The notes beneath the pieces are model-generated. The model saw nothing but the letters and a program-made list of their open reading frames with translations. It was not told the DNA's origin and searched no databases. The position numbers and the translations under genes were made by a program. Shown here piece after piece: positions 14,551 to 21,921 of a stretch of 33,298 nt of DNA. Every line of letters begins with the position of its first letter. The stretch's first letter is position 1. The DNA comes from Ignavibacteriota bacterium. Lineage in GTDB: Bacteria > Bacteroidota > Ignavibacteria > UBA10030. The stretch is taken from positions 1 through 33,298 of the forward strand of contig JAKEEG010000084.1 in assembly GCA_022616555.1 (NCBI GenBank). Direction: 5' to 3'.

Positions 14551-15033
14551 ATGAAGCCTAACCCAATAAAACCAATCCTCACCGCATGGCTCTTGGCGGG
14601 CACGCTAGATATCCTTGCGGCTTTCACACAGTATATGATCAAATCCGGCGGCAAAAATCCCATTGTCGTTTTGCAATTCATCGCGAGCGGCGCTGTCGGG
14701 CGCGAAGCAGCGTTCGCTGAGGGCTATGCGATGGCTGCGCTGGGACTGGCGTTCCATTATTGCTTTGCATTAGGCTGGACGTTGCTCTTTTATTTTGTGT
14801 ATCCTCGACTCAAATTCCTTTCCAAAAATCTCTACCTCACTGCGTTCGGGTATGGTATTGTCGTTTGGATTGGCATGACGCGCCTAGTGATTCCGTTAAG
14901 CCGCATCAATCAAGGGGAGTTTAACATTAGCAGAGCCTCTGTCGCCGCGGGGATTTTAATTGTATGCGTCGCACTGCCGATTTCGTTGGTGATTGGCAAG
15001 TATTACAATCGGGTCACGGAGTATTCTAAATAA
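14551..15033 (+). CDS. Four-helix inner-membrane protein, unknown function
   Basis: 160 residues with four membrane segments (about 8-28, 60-85, 97-118, 126-148). The first loop has YMIKSGGKNPIVVLQFIASG followed by AVGREAAFAEGYAMAALGL. This pattern recurs in uncharacterised bacterial membrane proteins (DUF1440/YagU-like is a possible relation), but I cannot assign a function. No ribosome site is visible before ATG 14551, where an octamer repeat sits. Confidence 0.75.
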   Translation: MKPNPIKPILTAWLLAGTLDILAAFTQYMIKSGGKNPIVVLQFIASGAVGREAAFAEGYAMAALGLAFHYCFALGWTLLFYFVYPRLKFLSKNLYLTAFGYGIVVWIGMTRLVIPLSRINQGEFNISRASVAAGILIVCVALPISLVIGKYYNRVTEYSK

Positions 15034-15040
15034 TTACGTC

Positions 15041-15112
15041 ACCCGAACCTGCCTACCGGCAGACATGCTTGTTTCGGGGTCTATACATATGATGCTGAAA
15101 CAAGTTCAGCAT
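15041..15112. repeat. Compound palindromic repeat with a 20-bp insert
   Basis: ACCCGAA (15041-15047) should pair with TTTCGGGGT (15072-15080) but is separated from CTTG by 20 extra bases, CCTGCCTACCGGCAGACATG (15048-15067), which contain the palindrome CTGCC-TA-CCGGCAG. A second stem, ATGCTGAA (15092-15099) with TTCAGCAT (15105-15112), follows. The core CTACCGGCAGACA recurs at 6696-6708. Confidence 0.65.
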
Positions 15113-15157
15113 GACGTTAGTCGACAGTATCGCTAAAAATCCTCGTCTTAATTTTAC

Positions 15158-15195
15158 AAAAAAACAAGCTGCCCGCCGAACGACGGGCAGCTTTT
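15158..15195 (-). terminator. Strong intrinsic terminator for the minus-strand small gene
   Basis: Perfect 10-bp stem AAGCTGCCCG (15166-15175) and CGGGCAGCTT (15184-15193). On the minus strand it is followed by G and seven T (the A-run 15158-15164), giving a textbook terminator 57 bases past the stop codon at 15251. TTAG on the other side would make it only weakly active in the + direction. Confidence 0.85.
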
Positions 15196-15250
15196 AGTTG
15201 ACTGAAGCATGAACCATCAACAGAGAGCGCTCCCCGTTGACGGGGTTCCC

Positions 15251-15454
15251 TTAGTCTTTCGAGCCGTGGCTCTTAGAACTGTGGGATTTGGAACCGCTGC
15301 TCTTGCTCCCCGAGCTCTTTGAGCTATGGGAGCCTTTTGAGCCACCGCTTGCGGACGCAGAGGCGTCGAGACCGATTCCGATTCCGACTCCCAACCCTCC
15401 GCCCGGAGCGATGCGTTGTTCCAGCGTCTCCAGTTCAAGATTTAGATGTTTCAT
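15251..15454 (-). CDS. Small LExLExR-motif protein with Ser/Gly/Lys/His-rich tail
   Basis: 67 residues from ATG 15454, preceded by a perfect AGGAGG with 8-base spacing. Residues 3-17 read HLNLELETLEQRIAPG, an L-E-x-L-E-x-R-x-x-P pattern like the N-terminal LEPR-type motif of planctomycete and related secreted proteins (role unknown). A glycine-rich hydrophobic stretch (GGGLGVGIGIGLDASASAS) and a tail of repeated SK(S/H)(S/G) tetrads follow, with no tryptophan and no cysteine. The frame also opens at TTG 15538, which has its own AGGAGG at 7-base spacing and would add 28 residues, so two starts may be used. The terminator downstream and the two ribosome sites support a real gene. It could be a precursor peptide or a small exported protein. 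Confidence 0.7.
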   Translation of the reverse strand: MKHLNLELETLEQRIAPGGGLGVGIGIGLDASASASGGSKGSHSSKSSGSKSSGSKSHSSKSHGSKD

Positions 15455-15976
15455 ACGTCTCACCTCCTGTTCGTTGTTTGGATATTCTCCTAGCCGAGAT
15501 CTCCAATGCGTGCAAGGAGAATCTGTATCGTAAGGCAAGCCATTCCCTCCTTTCGTATTAGGGATCGAGCAACATGTGCTGTCTGAGTCTAGAGTTATTT
15601 TACCAATGTGCGTTTAACAACAGCGTATGGCGGAGGTAGAGAGGATGCAACTGTGCAACGGACGCTTTTGTATCAAATTCATTTCTCAGCTCTTATCGGT
15701 TTTAACGCTCTTGGATTGGAAAGAGTTTCGTTGAGTTCAAAGAAAAATCTCGCACGAGCGCGAAAAAGTGTCACGGAAATGTACGAGTGTTCGCGTGAGT
15801 CGTCAGCTTTGCACATTGATTCGTGTCGTGTCTGACGTACGGCCGCGCGAAACGTCGCATGCAGCGGGGAAAAATGTAACGCGTACATAAGTTGTACACG
15901 CTGCATTCTGTGCTTGATATTCTCGACATCTCCCGTTATTATTTTAGCTGTTATGAGCGTTTAGGCAAAAGCATAT
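15455..15976. other. Leader and gap upstream of the small minus-strand gene
   Basis: The first 85 bases are the alternative N-terminal extension or leader of the minus-strand gene. From about 15560 to 15970 I see no gene with start signals, no tRNA and no clear palindrome. It must hold the promoter for the minus-strand gene, but no good -35/-10 pair stands out. Confidence 0.5.
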
Positions 15977-16047
15977 AACCGCAGAGGACACAGAGACCGC
16001 GGAGAAAATTTGCTTTTTTCTCAGCGTCCCTCGGCGACCTCAGCGGT
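15977..16047. repeat. Dispersed inverted repeat, AACCGCAGAGGAC type
   Basis: Left arm AACCGCAGAGGACACAGAGA... (15977-16006) and right arm ...GACCTCAGCGGT (16018-16047) are imperfectly complementary over about 30 bases, around AAATTTGCTTTT. The left arm also repeats CAGAG units. It resembles intergenic repeats found in many bacteria; a short remnant (AACCTCTGCGTCC) is at 6610-6622. Confidence 0.7.
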
Positions 16048-16088
16048 CGACGGTGTTTTTATCTCTCAATCATCTAACCGGAGCCGCC

Positions 16089-18212
16089 ATGTCAACTCGA
16101 GCCGCACTGCTGTTCGTGATTGCGTTGGCAATACTCACAATACCTTCAACAGCACAAATGACGAACGGAATACAACCGCCTGTCGCTGAGGTCAACCCCA
16201 CGACACTCGAAAAACACGGGCATCAGCGCGTCGATAATTACTTTTGGCTGAACCAGCGCGAGAACCCCAAAACCATCGACTACCTCAACGCGGAGAACGA
16301 TTATACCGACAAGGTGATGGAGCCGACGAAGGCGCTGCAGGAAAAACTCTTCGAGGAGATCAAAGGGCGCATCAAGCAAACAGACACGTCCGTGCCGTAC
16401 AAGCTGGACGATTACGTCTATTATACTCGCTTCGAGGAGGGCAAGGAATATCCCATCTACTGCCGCAAAAAAGCGGTCGGGGACGCGACTGAAGAGGTGA
16501 TGATCGACGCGAACGAACTGGCAAAGGACAAAGGCTACCTCGCCGTCTCAGGACGTGAAATTAGTGCCGAGCAGAACATCCTCGCGTTCGCGGTCGATAC
16601 CGTCGGAAGGCGCATCTACACGATTTACTTCAAAAACCTCGCGACGGGCGAAACGCTGAAAGACGAAATCCCGAACGTCACCGGCAACATGGCGTGGGCG
16701 AATGACAACAAGACGCTCTTCTATACGCGACAAGATGAGACCACCCTGCGGTGGTATCGCATCTATCGCCACACGTTGGGCTCCGACCCGGCAAAAGACG
16801 AAATTGTGTTTGAGGAAACGGACGACACGTTCAACTGCTTCGTCTTCAAAACGAAGTCCAAAAAGTACGTCATGATCGGCACGAACCAGACTCTCAGTTC
16901 AGAATATCGCTACCTTGACGCCTCGAACCCGAACGGCGCGTTCTCCGTTTTACAAGTGCGTGAGCGCGACCACGAATACAGCGCGGACCACTTTGAGGGC
17001 CACTTCTACATTCGAACAAATCTCAGCGCGAAAAACTTCCGGCTGATGAAAACTCCCGTTGCTAAAACAACGAAGGAGAACTGGCAGGAGGTCATCCCTC
17101 ACCGCTCGGACGTGCTGTTGACGCGGTTTGAGATTTTCAAGGATTACCTTGTGCTCGGGGAAAGAAAAAGCGGTCTAACGCAAATCCGCGTTATGCCGTG
17201 GAACGGCAAAGGCGAGCACTATTTGCAATTCGAAGAGCCTGCCTATGCTGCAAACCTGAGCACGAATCTGGACTTCGACACAAAGCTCGTGCGCTACACC
17301 TACAGCTCGCTCACTACGCCACTCTCAGTGTATGATTACGACATGGCGAAGCGCGAAAGAACGCTCCTCAAGCAAGAGGAGGTCCTTGGCGGCTACGACC
17401 AGAAAAGTTACCAAAGCGAGCGCCTGTACGCAAAGGCGACTGACGGCACGATGGTTCCCATTTCGCTCGTGTACCGCAAAGGCATGAAAAAAGACGGCTC
17501 GAATCCGCTCCTCCTCTACGGCTATGGCTCGTACGGCGCGAGCATTGACGCCGGGTTTAGCTCCATACGCGTAAGCTTGCTGGATCGCGGGTTCATCTTC
17601 GCCATCACTCATATTAGAGGCGGACAGGAGATGGGCAGGCAGTGGTACGAAGACGGTAAGCTTTTCAAGAAGAAAAACACGTTTACGGACTTCATCGACT
17701 GTGCACAGCATTTGGTGAACGAGAACTACACGAACCCCTCTCGCCTCTTTATACAGGGTGGCAGCGCGGGCGGGTTGCTCATCGGCGCGGTGGTGAATAT
17801 GCGTCCGGATCTGTTTAAAGGCGCCATCGCGCAAGTTCCGTTTGTGGATGTGGTCACGACGATGCTGGACGACACCATCCCGCTCACCACGAGCGAGTAC
17901 GACGAGTGGGGCAACCCGAACGACAAGCCGTATTACGAGTATATGCTCTCCTACTCGCCGTATGACAACGTGGAGGCGAAATCCTATCCCAACCTGCTCG
18001 TCACAACCGGCTTGCACGATTCGCAAGTGCAGTACTGGGAACCCGCAAAGTGGATCGCCAAGTTGCGCACGATGAAGAAGGATAACAATGTGCTATTGCT
18101 GAAAACGAACATGGAAGCAGGTCACGGCGGCGCATCCGGGCGTTACAAGCGTTACCGGGAGATTGCGTTCGAGTACGCGTTCCTGTTGCAACTGCTTGGC
18201 GTGACGTTTTAG
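16089..18212 (+). CDS. ptrB: Oligopeptidase B (S9A serine peptidase) with signal peptide
   Basis: Cleaves peptides after basic residues. The 707-residue protein has a signal-like N-terminus (MSTRAALLFVIALAILTIPS, then TAQ), an N-terminal strand region (HGHQRVDNYFWLNQRENPKT), a seven-bladed propeller about 90-430 and an alpha/beta-hydrolase domain. The triad is visible: S559 in GGSAGG, D644 in TTGLHDSQVQYWEP and H679 in EAGHGG. Other family blocks are YGSYGASIDAGFSSIR, ITHIRGGQEMGRQWYEDGK and SEYDEWGNPNDKPYYEYM. Start at ATG 16089 has GGAG 7 bases upstream; the frame extends to 16053 but that part overlaps the end of a repeat. An export signal is unusual, since the E. coli enzyme is cytosolic. 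Single gene. Confidence 0.93.
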   Translation: MSTRAALLFVIALAILTIPSTAQMTNGIQPPVAEVNPTTLEKHGHQRVDNYFWLNQRENPKTIDYLNAENDYTDKVMEPTKALQEKLFEEIKGRIKQTDTSVPYKLDDYVYYTRFEEGKEYPIYCRKKAVGDATEEVMIDANELAKDKGYLAVSGREISAEQNILAFAVDTVGRRIYTIYFKNLATGETLKDEIPNVTGNMAWANDNKTLFYTRQDETTLRWYRIYRHTLGSDPAKDEIVFEETDDTFNCFVFKTKSKKYVMIGTNQTLSSEYRYLDASNPNGAFSVLQVRERDHEYSADHFEGHFYIRTNLSAKNFRLMKTPVAKTTKENWQEVIPHRSDVLLTRFEIFKDYLVLGERKSGLTQIRVMPWNGKGEHYLQFEEPAYAANLSTNLDFDTKLVRYTYSSLTTPLSVYDYDMAKRERTLLKQEEVLGGYDQKSYQSERLYAKATDGTMVPISLVYRKGMKKDGSNPLLLYGYGSYGASIDAGFSSIRVSLLDRGFIFAITHIRGGQEMGRQWYEDGKLFKKKNTFTDFIDCAQHLVNENYTNPSRLFIQGGSAGGLLIGAVVNMRPDLFKGAIAQVPFVDVVTTMLDDTIPLTTSEYDEWGNPNDKPYYEYMLSYSPYDNVEAKSYPNLLVTTGLHDSQVQYWEPAKWIAKLRTMKKDNNVLLLKTNMEAGHGGASGRYKRYREIAFEYAFLLQLLGVTF

Positions 18213-18214
18213 CA

Positions 18215-18236
18215 GATTACGGATTGCAGATGGCAG
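18215..18236. repeat. Heptamer-period tract, GATTNNN x3
   Basis: GATT begins at 18215 and 18222 and GATG at 18229, spaced by 7, directly after the ptrB stop codon. Same unit type as 10320-10362. Confidence 0.6.
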
Positions 18237-18298
18237 CAAAATGCAAATCGTGAAAGTCGCTAAGTTTTCTGAGCGGATTTCAAAAAAATAACCCCTTG

Positions 18299-18367
18299 TG
18301 TCATTCCCGCATGTTTTAAGCGGGAATCCAGCAGGTGGATGCCCACTTAAAATCCGTGGGCATGACA
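18299..18367. repeat. 69-bp palindromic element, uninterrupted copy
   Basis: Ends TGTCATTCCCG and GGGCATGACA. Two inner stems, TCCCGC/GCGGGA and GCCCAC/GTGGGC, give a cloverleaf-like shape. This copy lacks both 22-bp inserts found in the copy at 14381-14493, and so defines the empty sites. Confidence 0.88.
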
Positions 18368-18397
18368 GTACATTTTTCTTCGCGTTTTCACGTCTTC

Positions 18398-18419
18398 TCC
18401 CAAAGGGATCCCTTCGGGA
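18398..18419. repeat. Stand-alone 22-bp palindromic unit
   Basis: TCCCAAAGGGAT followed by CCCTTCGGGA: a fourth copy of the 22-bp unit found at 11517, 14420 and 14454. With flanking C and G it makes a CTCCC/GGGAG hairpin, followed by CGGTTTTC, 25 bases before the next start codon. Confidence 0.8.
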
Positions 18420-18444
18420 GCGGTTTTCTTTCTTAAGGTAAATT

Positions 18445-18729
18445 ATGAAAACTCAATTACTTTTTATCATACTACTACTCTCCTGCTCCCTCCTCCTCAC
18501 GGGATGTTTTCCGGGCGGAGGGTATTATCACGAAGAACGGCAGGCGGGATTTTTCTCCGGTGTGTGGCACGGGTGGATCGCCCCAGCATCGCTCGTGTAC
18601 GGCTCCTTTGAGCCGAGCGTTCACATCTATGAGCCGAATAACACCGGCTGGTGGTACGATTTGGGATTCTATTTGGCCGTCATCGGTGGGTTCGGAGGAA
18701 TTTCCGTGTTGAGGAGGAAGAAAGGCTAG
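18445..18729 (+). CDS. Small lipoprotein with C-terminal membrane segment
   Basis: 94 residues: a lipoprotein signal ending LLTGC (Cys21), a short loop with FFSGVWHGWIAPASLVYGSF and EPNNTGWWYDLGFYLAVIGG, a glycine-rich membrane helix and a basic end (LRRKKG). The WHGWIAP...NNTGWWYDLGF pattern is shared by small uncharacterised lipoproteins of several phyla; no function is known to me. ATG 18445 has only a weak AAGG upstream. Confidence 0.8.
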   Translation: MKTQLLFIILLLSCSLLLTGCFPGGGYYHEERQAGFFSGVWHGWIAPASLVYGSFEPSVHIYEPNNTGWWYDLGFYLAVIGGFGGISVLRRKKG

Positions 18730-18810
18730 AGGCGTAATAAAATATTTTTTAAAATAGTCTGCACTTTCACAAATCAGCACCGTTTCACCTCTAACCACTG
18801 AGAGGTGTTT

Positions 18811-20747
18811 ATGAAACAATCTTCCCCCAACCAACAACTCCAAGTCTCTCCCCTTGACGAATGGACCGAACCAGAAAAATGGGTTTGGGAACAAGTCTCG
18901 CGGAGCAAAGTCGCTGATTTCAATGCTAAGCATAGTAAAAAACTTGACCCCAGAAAACCAGAGGGATGGACAGATGAAAGACTTGTAAGTCCGGAGTTTA
19001 TCGAAACAATACTTCTAACCGAATCATTCAAAAATATAATTCCTCGACAAGGTTTTTGGATCCTAGGTGCTTTGATTAAAAAACTTTGGACTTATCCTTT
19101 GCTCACTTAGTCTGTGCTTGTCAATTACAAGAATCGAGGATAGAAGCAAACCTTGATTTGAGTTTCTTAAAATCGGAGAAACCCATATCCTTTAGAGGGT
19201 CAGTTCTTTTAGAACACTGTGCAATGACCTTCGCGAATATCGAGGGACCTTTGAGTTTTGCCAATACAGAATCAAAATCGATTGATCTTAGGAGTGCAAA
19301 AATCAGTGGCATTTTGGATATGACCGGCACTAAGGTCAACGAATTACTTAATATGGATAAAATTATTGTGCAGAGTTCATGTTTTATGAGAGAGCACGCA
19401 GAATTTCATGATGTTGTACTTCGCAGTGCCCATATATTGGGACAATTAAGTATTCGGGACGTTATTGTAAAGGGCGAACTTAATCTAAATGGAGCTAACA
19501 TTGAAAGCGGTTTGATGATCCGTGAAAACACTGAACTTAAGGGGGTTGATTTACGTTCAGCAACTATCAAAAACCAAGTAACCATGTTCGGAATTAAGAT
19601 ACATGAGAATCTTTTCATGAATTCAACAATTGTAAAAGGGCACTTGTTAATAAATGAATTTGATGTAAGTCAGAATTTCGAACTTAGAACCGCCGTAATC
19701 CAAGGACAACTAAGCATGACCGATGTGGACGTTAAAGGACTTCTGAATATGAATGGAATTACCGTTAACAATGGACTACTCATACGAGGCAAGTCTTTTT
19801 TAAAAACGTTCGATTTATCAAACGCCACGCTTACAGGACAACTCGAAATTATCGGGGCAACTTTTTTAGATTTTGTAACAATGGAATCAATAACTGTTAG
19901 CCAGAATTTGTTTCTAATATTGGACAAATTTCAGAATGAGATCGATCTTATGAATATCAGCGTTGAAGGGAATTTACTCATTTCTGGAAAATCTTTACAA
20001 CAAATTAATCTAAGCGGGGCATCAATAAAGGGCGAATTGAATCTCGGTTATGGCTTAGAGTTGCCAATTTGGAAAGAAGAATCTAGAATTATTTTGAGGA
20101 ATACGAAGGTCGGTGCAATAAACGATGCGGGTGAAAAGGCATGGCCAGTCCACCTAGATCTACAGGGCTTCTCATATCATCGACTAGGAGGTATTACTGA
20201 TCAAGAAAATTTTTCTGGTAATTTCTCTATAGCAAATAGACCAGCATTGTGGTTTACAAGCTGGCTCGAAAAAGATGAAGCCTACTCCCCCCAACCCTAC
20301 CACCAACTTGCTAAAGTTCTAAATGATATGGGACAGTCAGACAAGGCCAACACAATTTTATATGCTGGCAAAAACCGAGAACTTAGAGAATCTTGGAAAG
20401 CAAAAAAAATTGGGAAATGGATATGGTTGAGCCTGCTGAGGTGGACAATCGGGTATGGCTATGGGTATAGATACTTTTTCTCTTTGTGGTGGGTGGTTGC
20501 AATAACAACGTTCGGAGTTTACGTCCTTTCGACGCTCGGGGATGCCACACCAAGCCTATTAACCACGATAGGGAGTAAAATTGCTTTTAGCCTAGATATG
20601 CTCCTTCCGATTATCGAGCTAAACGATGAATTCAAGATAAAAATCGTAACAGGCTGGCAACTTTACTATTTCTATTTCCACGAATTAATGGGCTTTTTGC
20701 TGGGTTCGTTTGTAGTGGCGGGGCTATCCGGTATAACTAAAAAGTAA
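18811..20747 (+). pseudogene. AT-rich beta-helical repeat membrane protein, frameshifted at an A6 run
   Basis: Frame 1 (ATG 18811 to 19110) gives a soluble N-terminus ending ESFKNIIPRQGFWILGALIK. The frame of 19086-20747 takes over with LDLSFAHLVCACQLQESRIE and 550 more residues. The family needs I-x-GA-I-x-x-x-LDLS to be continuous, so a -1 shift at AAAAAA (19078-19083) restores one protein of about 645 residues. The middle is a regular repeat of about 20 residues (GQLSIRDVIVKGELNLNGAN, GQLSMTDVDVKGLLNMNGIT), typical of right-handed beta-helical or pentapeptide-like proteins. The end has Trp/Tyr-rich membrane helices (about 540-565 and 620-640 of the joined protein). Base composition differs from the surroundings: 35% G+C at 19261-19320 against 53% at 17281-17340, which suggests horizontal transfer. 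Function unknown. Confidence 0.75.
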
Positions 20748-20781
20748 AACCAACAACTAACTGAGATGGGCATTTTTTCGC

Positions 20782-20837
20782 TTGACTAAATTGTAATATT
20801 TGTTTATTGTTGTAACAAATATTACATTCAAATACCT
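20782..20837 (+). promoter_or_regulatory. chrB promoter embedded in a 13-bp perfect palindrome
   Basis: TGTAATATTTGTT (20792-20804) and AACAAATATTACA (20814-20826) are exact reverse complements separated by TATTGTTGT. A sigma70-like -35 TTGACT (20782-20787) is followed after 17 bases by TATTGT (20805-20810), so the -10 box fills the loop between the arms. The palindrome ends 12 bases before ATG 20838. A dimeric regulator bound here would block the promoter; ChrB itself is a candidate. Confidence 0.7.
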
Positions 20838-21839
20838 ATGAAATGGCTCTTTCTCGTTCACCAGGTGCAGACGCCTAACTCGCGCGAGCGCGTGAAGGTC
20901 TGGCGGCTCACGAAAAAAGTCGGGGCTGTGCTTTACCGAAACTCCGTGTACGTTCTCCCCTACGCCAAGGAGCAATTGGAGGATTTCCAGTGGCTCTGTC
21001 AGCAGATTCGCGATTCGCAAGGCGAGGCGTCGTTCTTTATCACCGAAGCGAACAACGCCGCGGAAGACCGTGCATTGCATACATTGTTTGTGAGAACGAA
21101 AGAAGCTGAGTATCGCTCGATGCTCGAAACAGGAGAACAAATTCTCGACCGACTGCGCAGGACGCGGAGGGAAAAACGATTTACCGAAAACGCAATCAAG
21201 ACATTCACCAAGGAAATATCAGCATTGGAGGACGCGATGAATTCTGCATTAAAAACCGATTTTTTTGGATCGCCGCACGGAGGTAAAGTCCGCGCTCTGA
21301 TTACTCAAGTGAAAAAAGAACTCTTCGGCCCATCTGTACCGGTGTCTCTCCCCTTCAAAAAGCGGTACGACCTCAAAGATTACCGCGGCCGGACGTGGGC
21401 AACGCGTGAGCATATCCATATCGACAGGCTCTGCTCGTCGTGGCTCATCAAGCGCTTCATCGACCCCAAGGCGAAGTTTGTCTTTGCACCAGAACCCCGC
21501 CTGCCCGCGAACGCAATTCACTTCGATACGGTCGGCGGGGAGTTTAGCCACCGCGGGGAAGACTGCACATTTGAGACGTTACTCAAGTGCTTCCGCATCA
21601 AGAATCGCGCACTGGAATCAATGGCGGAAATTATCCACGACATCGACATGAAAGACAGAAAATTCAATCGCCCCGAAGCCGCAGGACTCGACGCGGTTGT
21701 ACGGTCGCTTTCCGCCCATTTGGATAACGATATGAAGGTGGTCGAAACGGGCTCCGTTATGCTCGACGCGCTGTACGAACGTCTTCAACAAAAGAAATCG
21801 AGAACAGGGTATGCGATCACTGCCCGAACACTTGAATAA
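20838..21839 (+). CDS. chrB: Chromate resistance protein ChrB
   Basis: 333 residues with both family parts: the ChrB N-terminal domain (MKWLFLVHQVQTPNSRERVK, VWRLTKKVGAVLYRNSVYVL), a helical linker about 95-175 and the C-terminal domain (TWATREHIHIDRLCSSWLIK, RFIDPKAKFVFAPE, HFDTVGGEFSHRGEDCTFET, HDIDMKD). In characterised systems ChrB acts as a chromate-responsive regulator of the chr operon and aids resistance. No chrA efflux gene follows here; the next gene encodes an exported protein. Start at ATG 20838 matches the family and is nearly leaderless behind the palindromic promoter. Its 3' end is partly repeated downstream. Confidence 0.92.
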   Translation: MKWLFLVHQVQTPNSRERVKVWRLTKKVGAVLYRNSVYVLPYAKEQLEDFQWLCQQIRDSQGEASFFITEANNAAEDRALHTLFVRTKEAEYRSMLETGEQILDRLRRTRREKRFTENAIKTFTKEISALEDAMNSALKTDFFGSPHGGKVRALITQVKKELFGPSVPVSLPFKKRYDLKDYRGRTWATREHIHIDRLCSSWLIKRFIDPKAKFVFAPEPRLPANAIHFDTVGGEFSHRGEDCTFETLLKCFRIKNRALESMAEIIHDIDMKDRKFNRPEAAGLDAVVRSLSAHLDNDMKVVETGSVMLDALYERLQQKKSRTGYAITARTLE

Positions 21840-21888
21840 TGATACAAAGACGGTGGAAATAGGCTCCGCAGTGCTCGACACGCTTTAC
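21814..21888 (+). pseudogene. Remnant copy of the chrB 3' end
   Basis: Read in the frame of 21811, these 25 codons (RSLPEHLNNDTKTVEIGSAV then LDTLY) match chrB codons 21702-21776 (RSLSAHLDNDMKVVETGSVM then LDALY) at 16 of 25 residues, 112 bases further on. The copy overlaps the last 26 bases of chrB in another frame and joins, in frame, to the next gene. It looks like a partial duplication or the end of a lost second chrB. Confidence 0.75.
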
Positions 21889-21921
21889 AACAAGCCCGGA
21901 ACAAAACGTGAGACTAAGAAG

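Noticed and set aside
15608-15906. Open frames of 75 residues on each strand
   Set aside because: No ribosome site, no recognisable family and no coding-like composition on either strand.
11461-18440. Insertion sequence or transposon as the source of the repeats
   Set aside because: No transposase, no long terminal inverted repeats and no target duplications are visible; the repeats are too small to be autonomous.
19078-19084. AAAAAAC as a classical -1 ribosomal frameshift heptamer
   Set aside because: In the starting frame the codons are AAA AAA CTT, so the heptamer is out of phase for the standard X XXY YYZ rule; slippage or sequence error remains possible.
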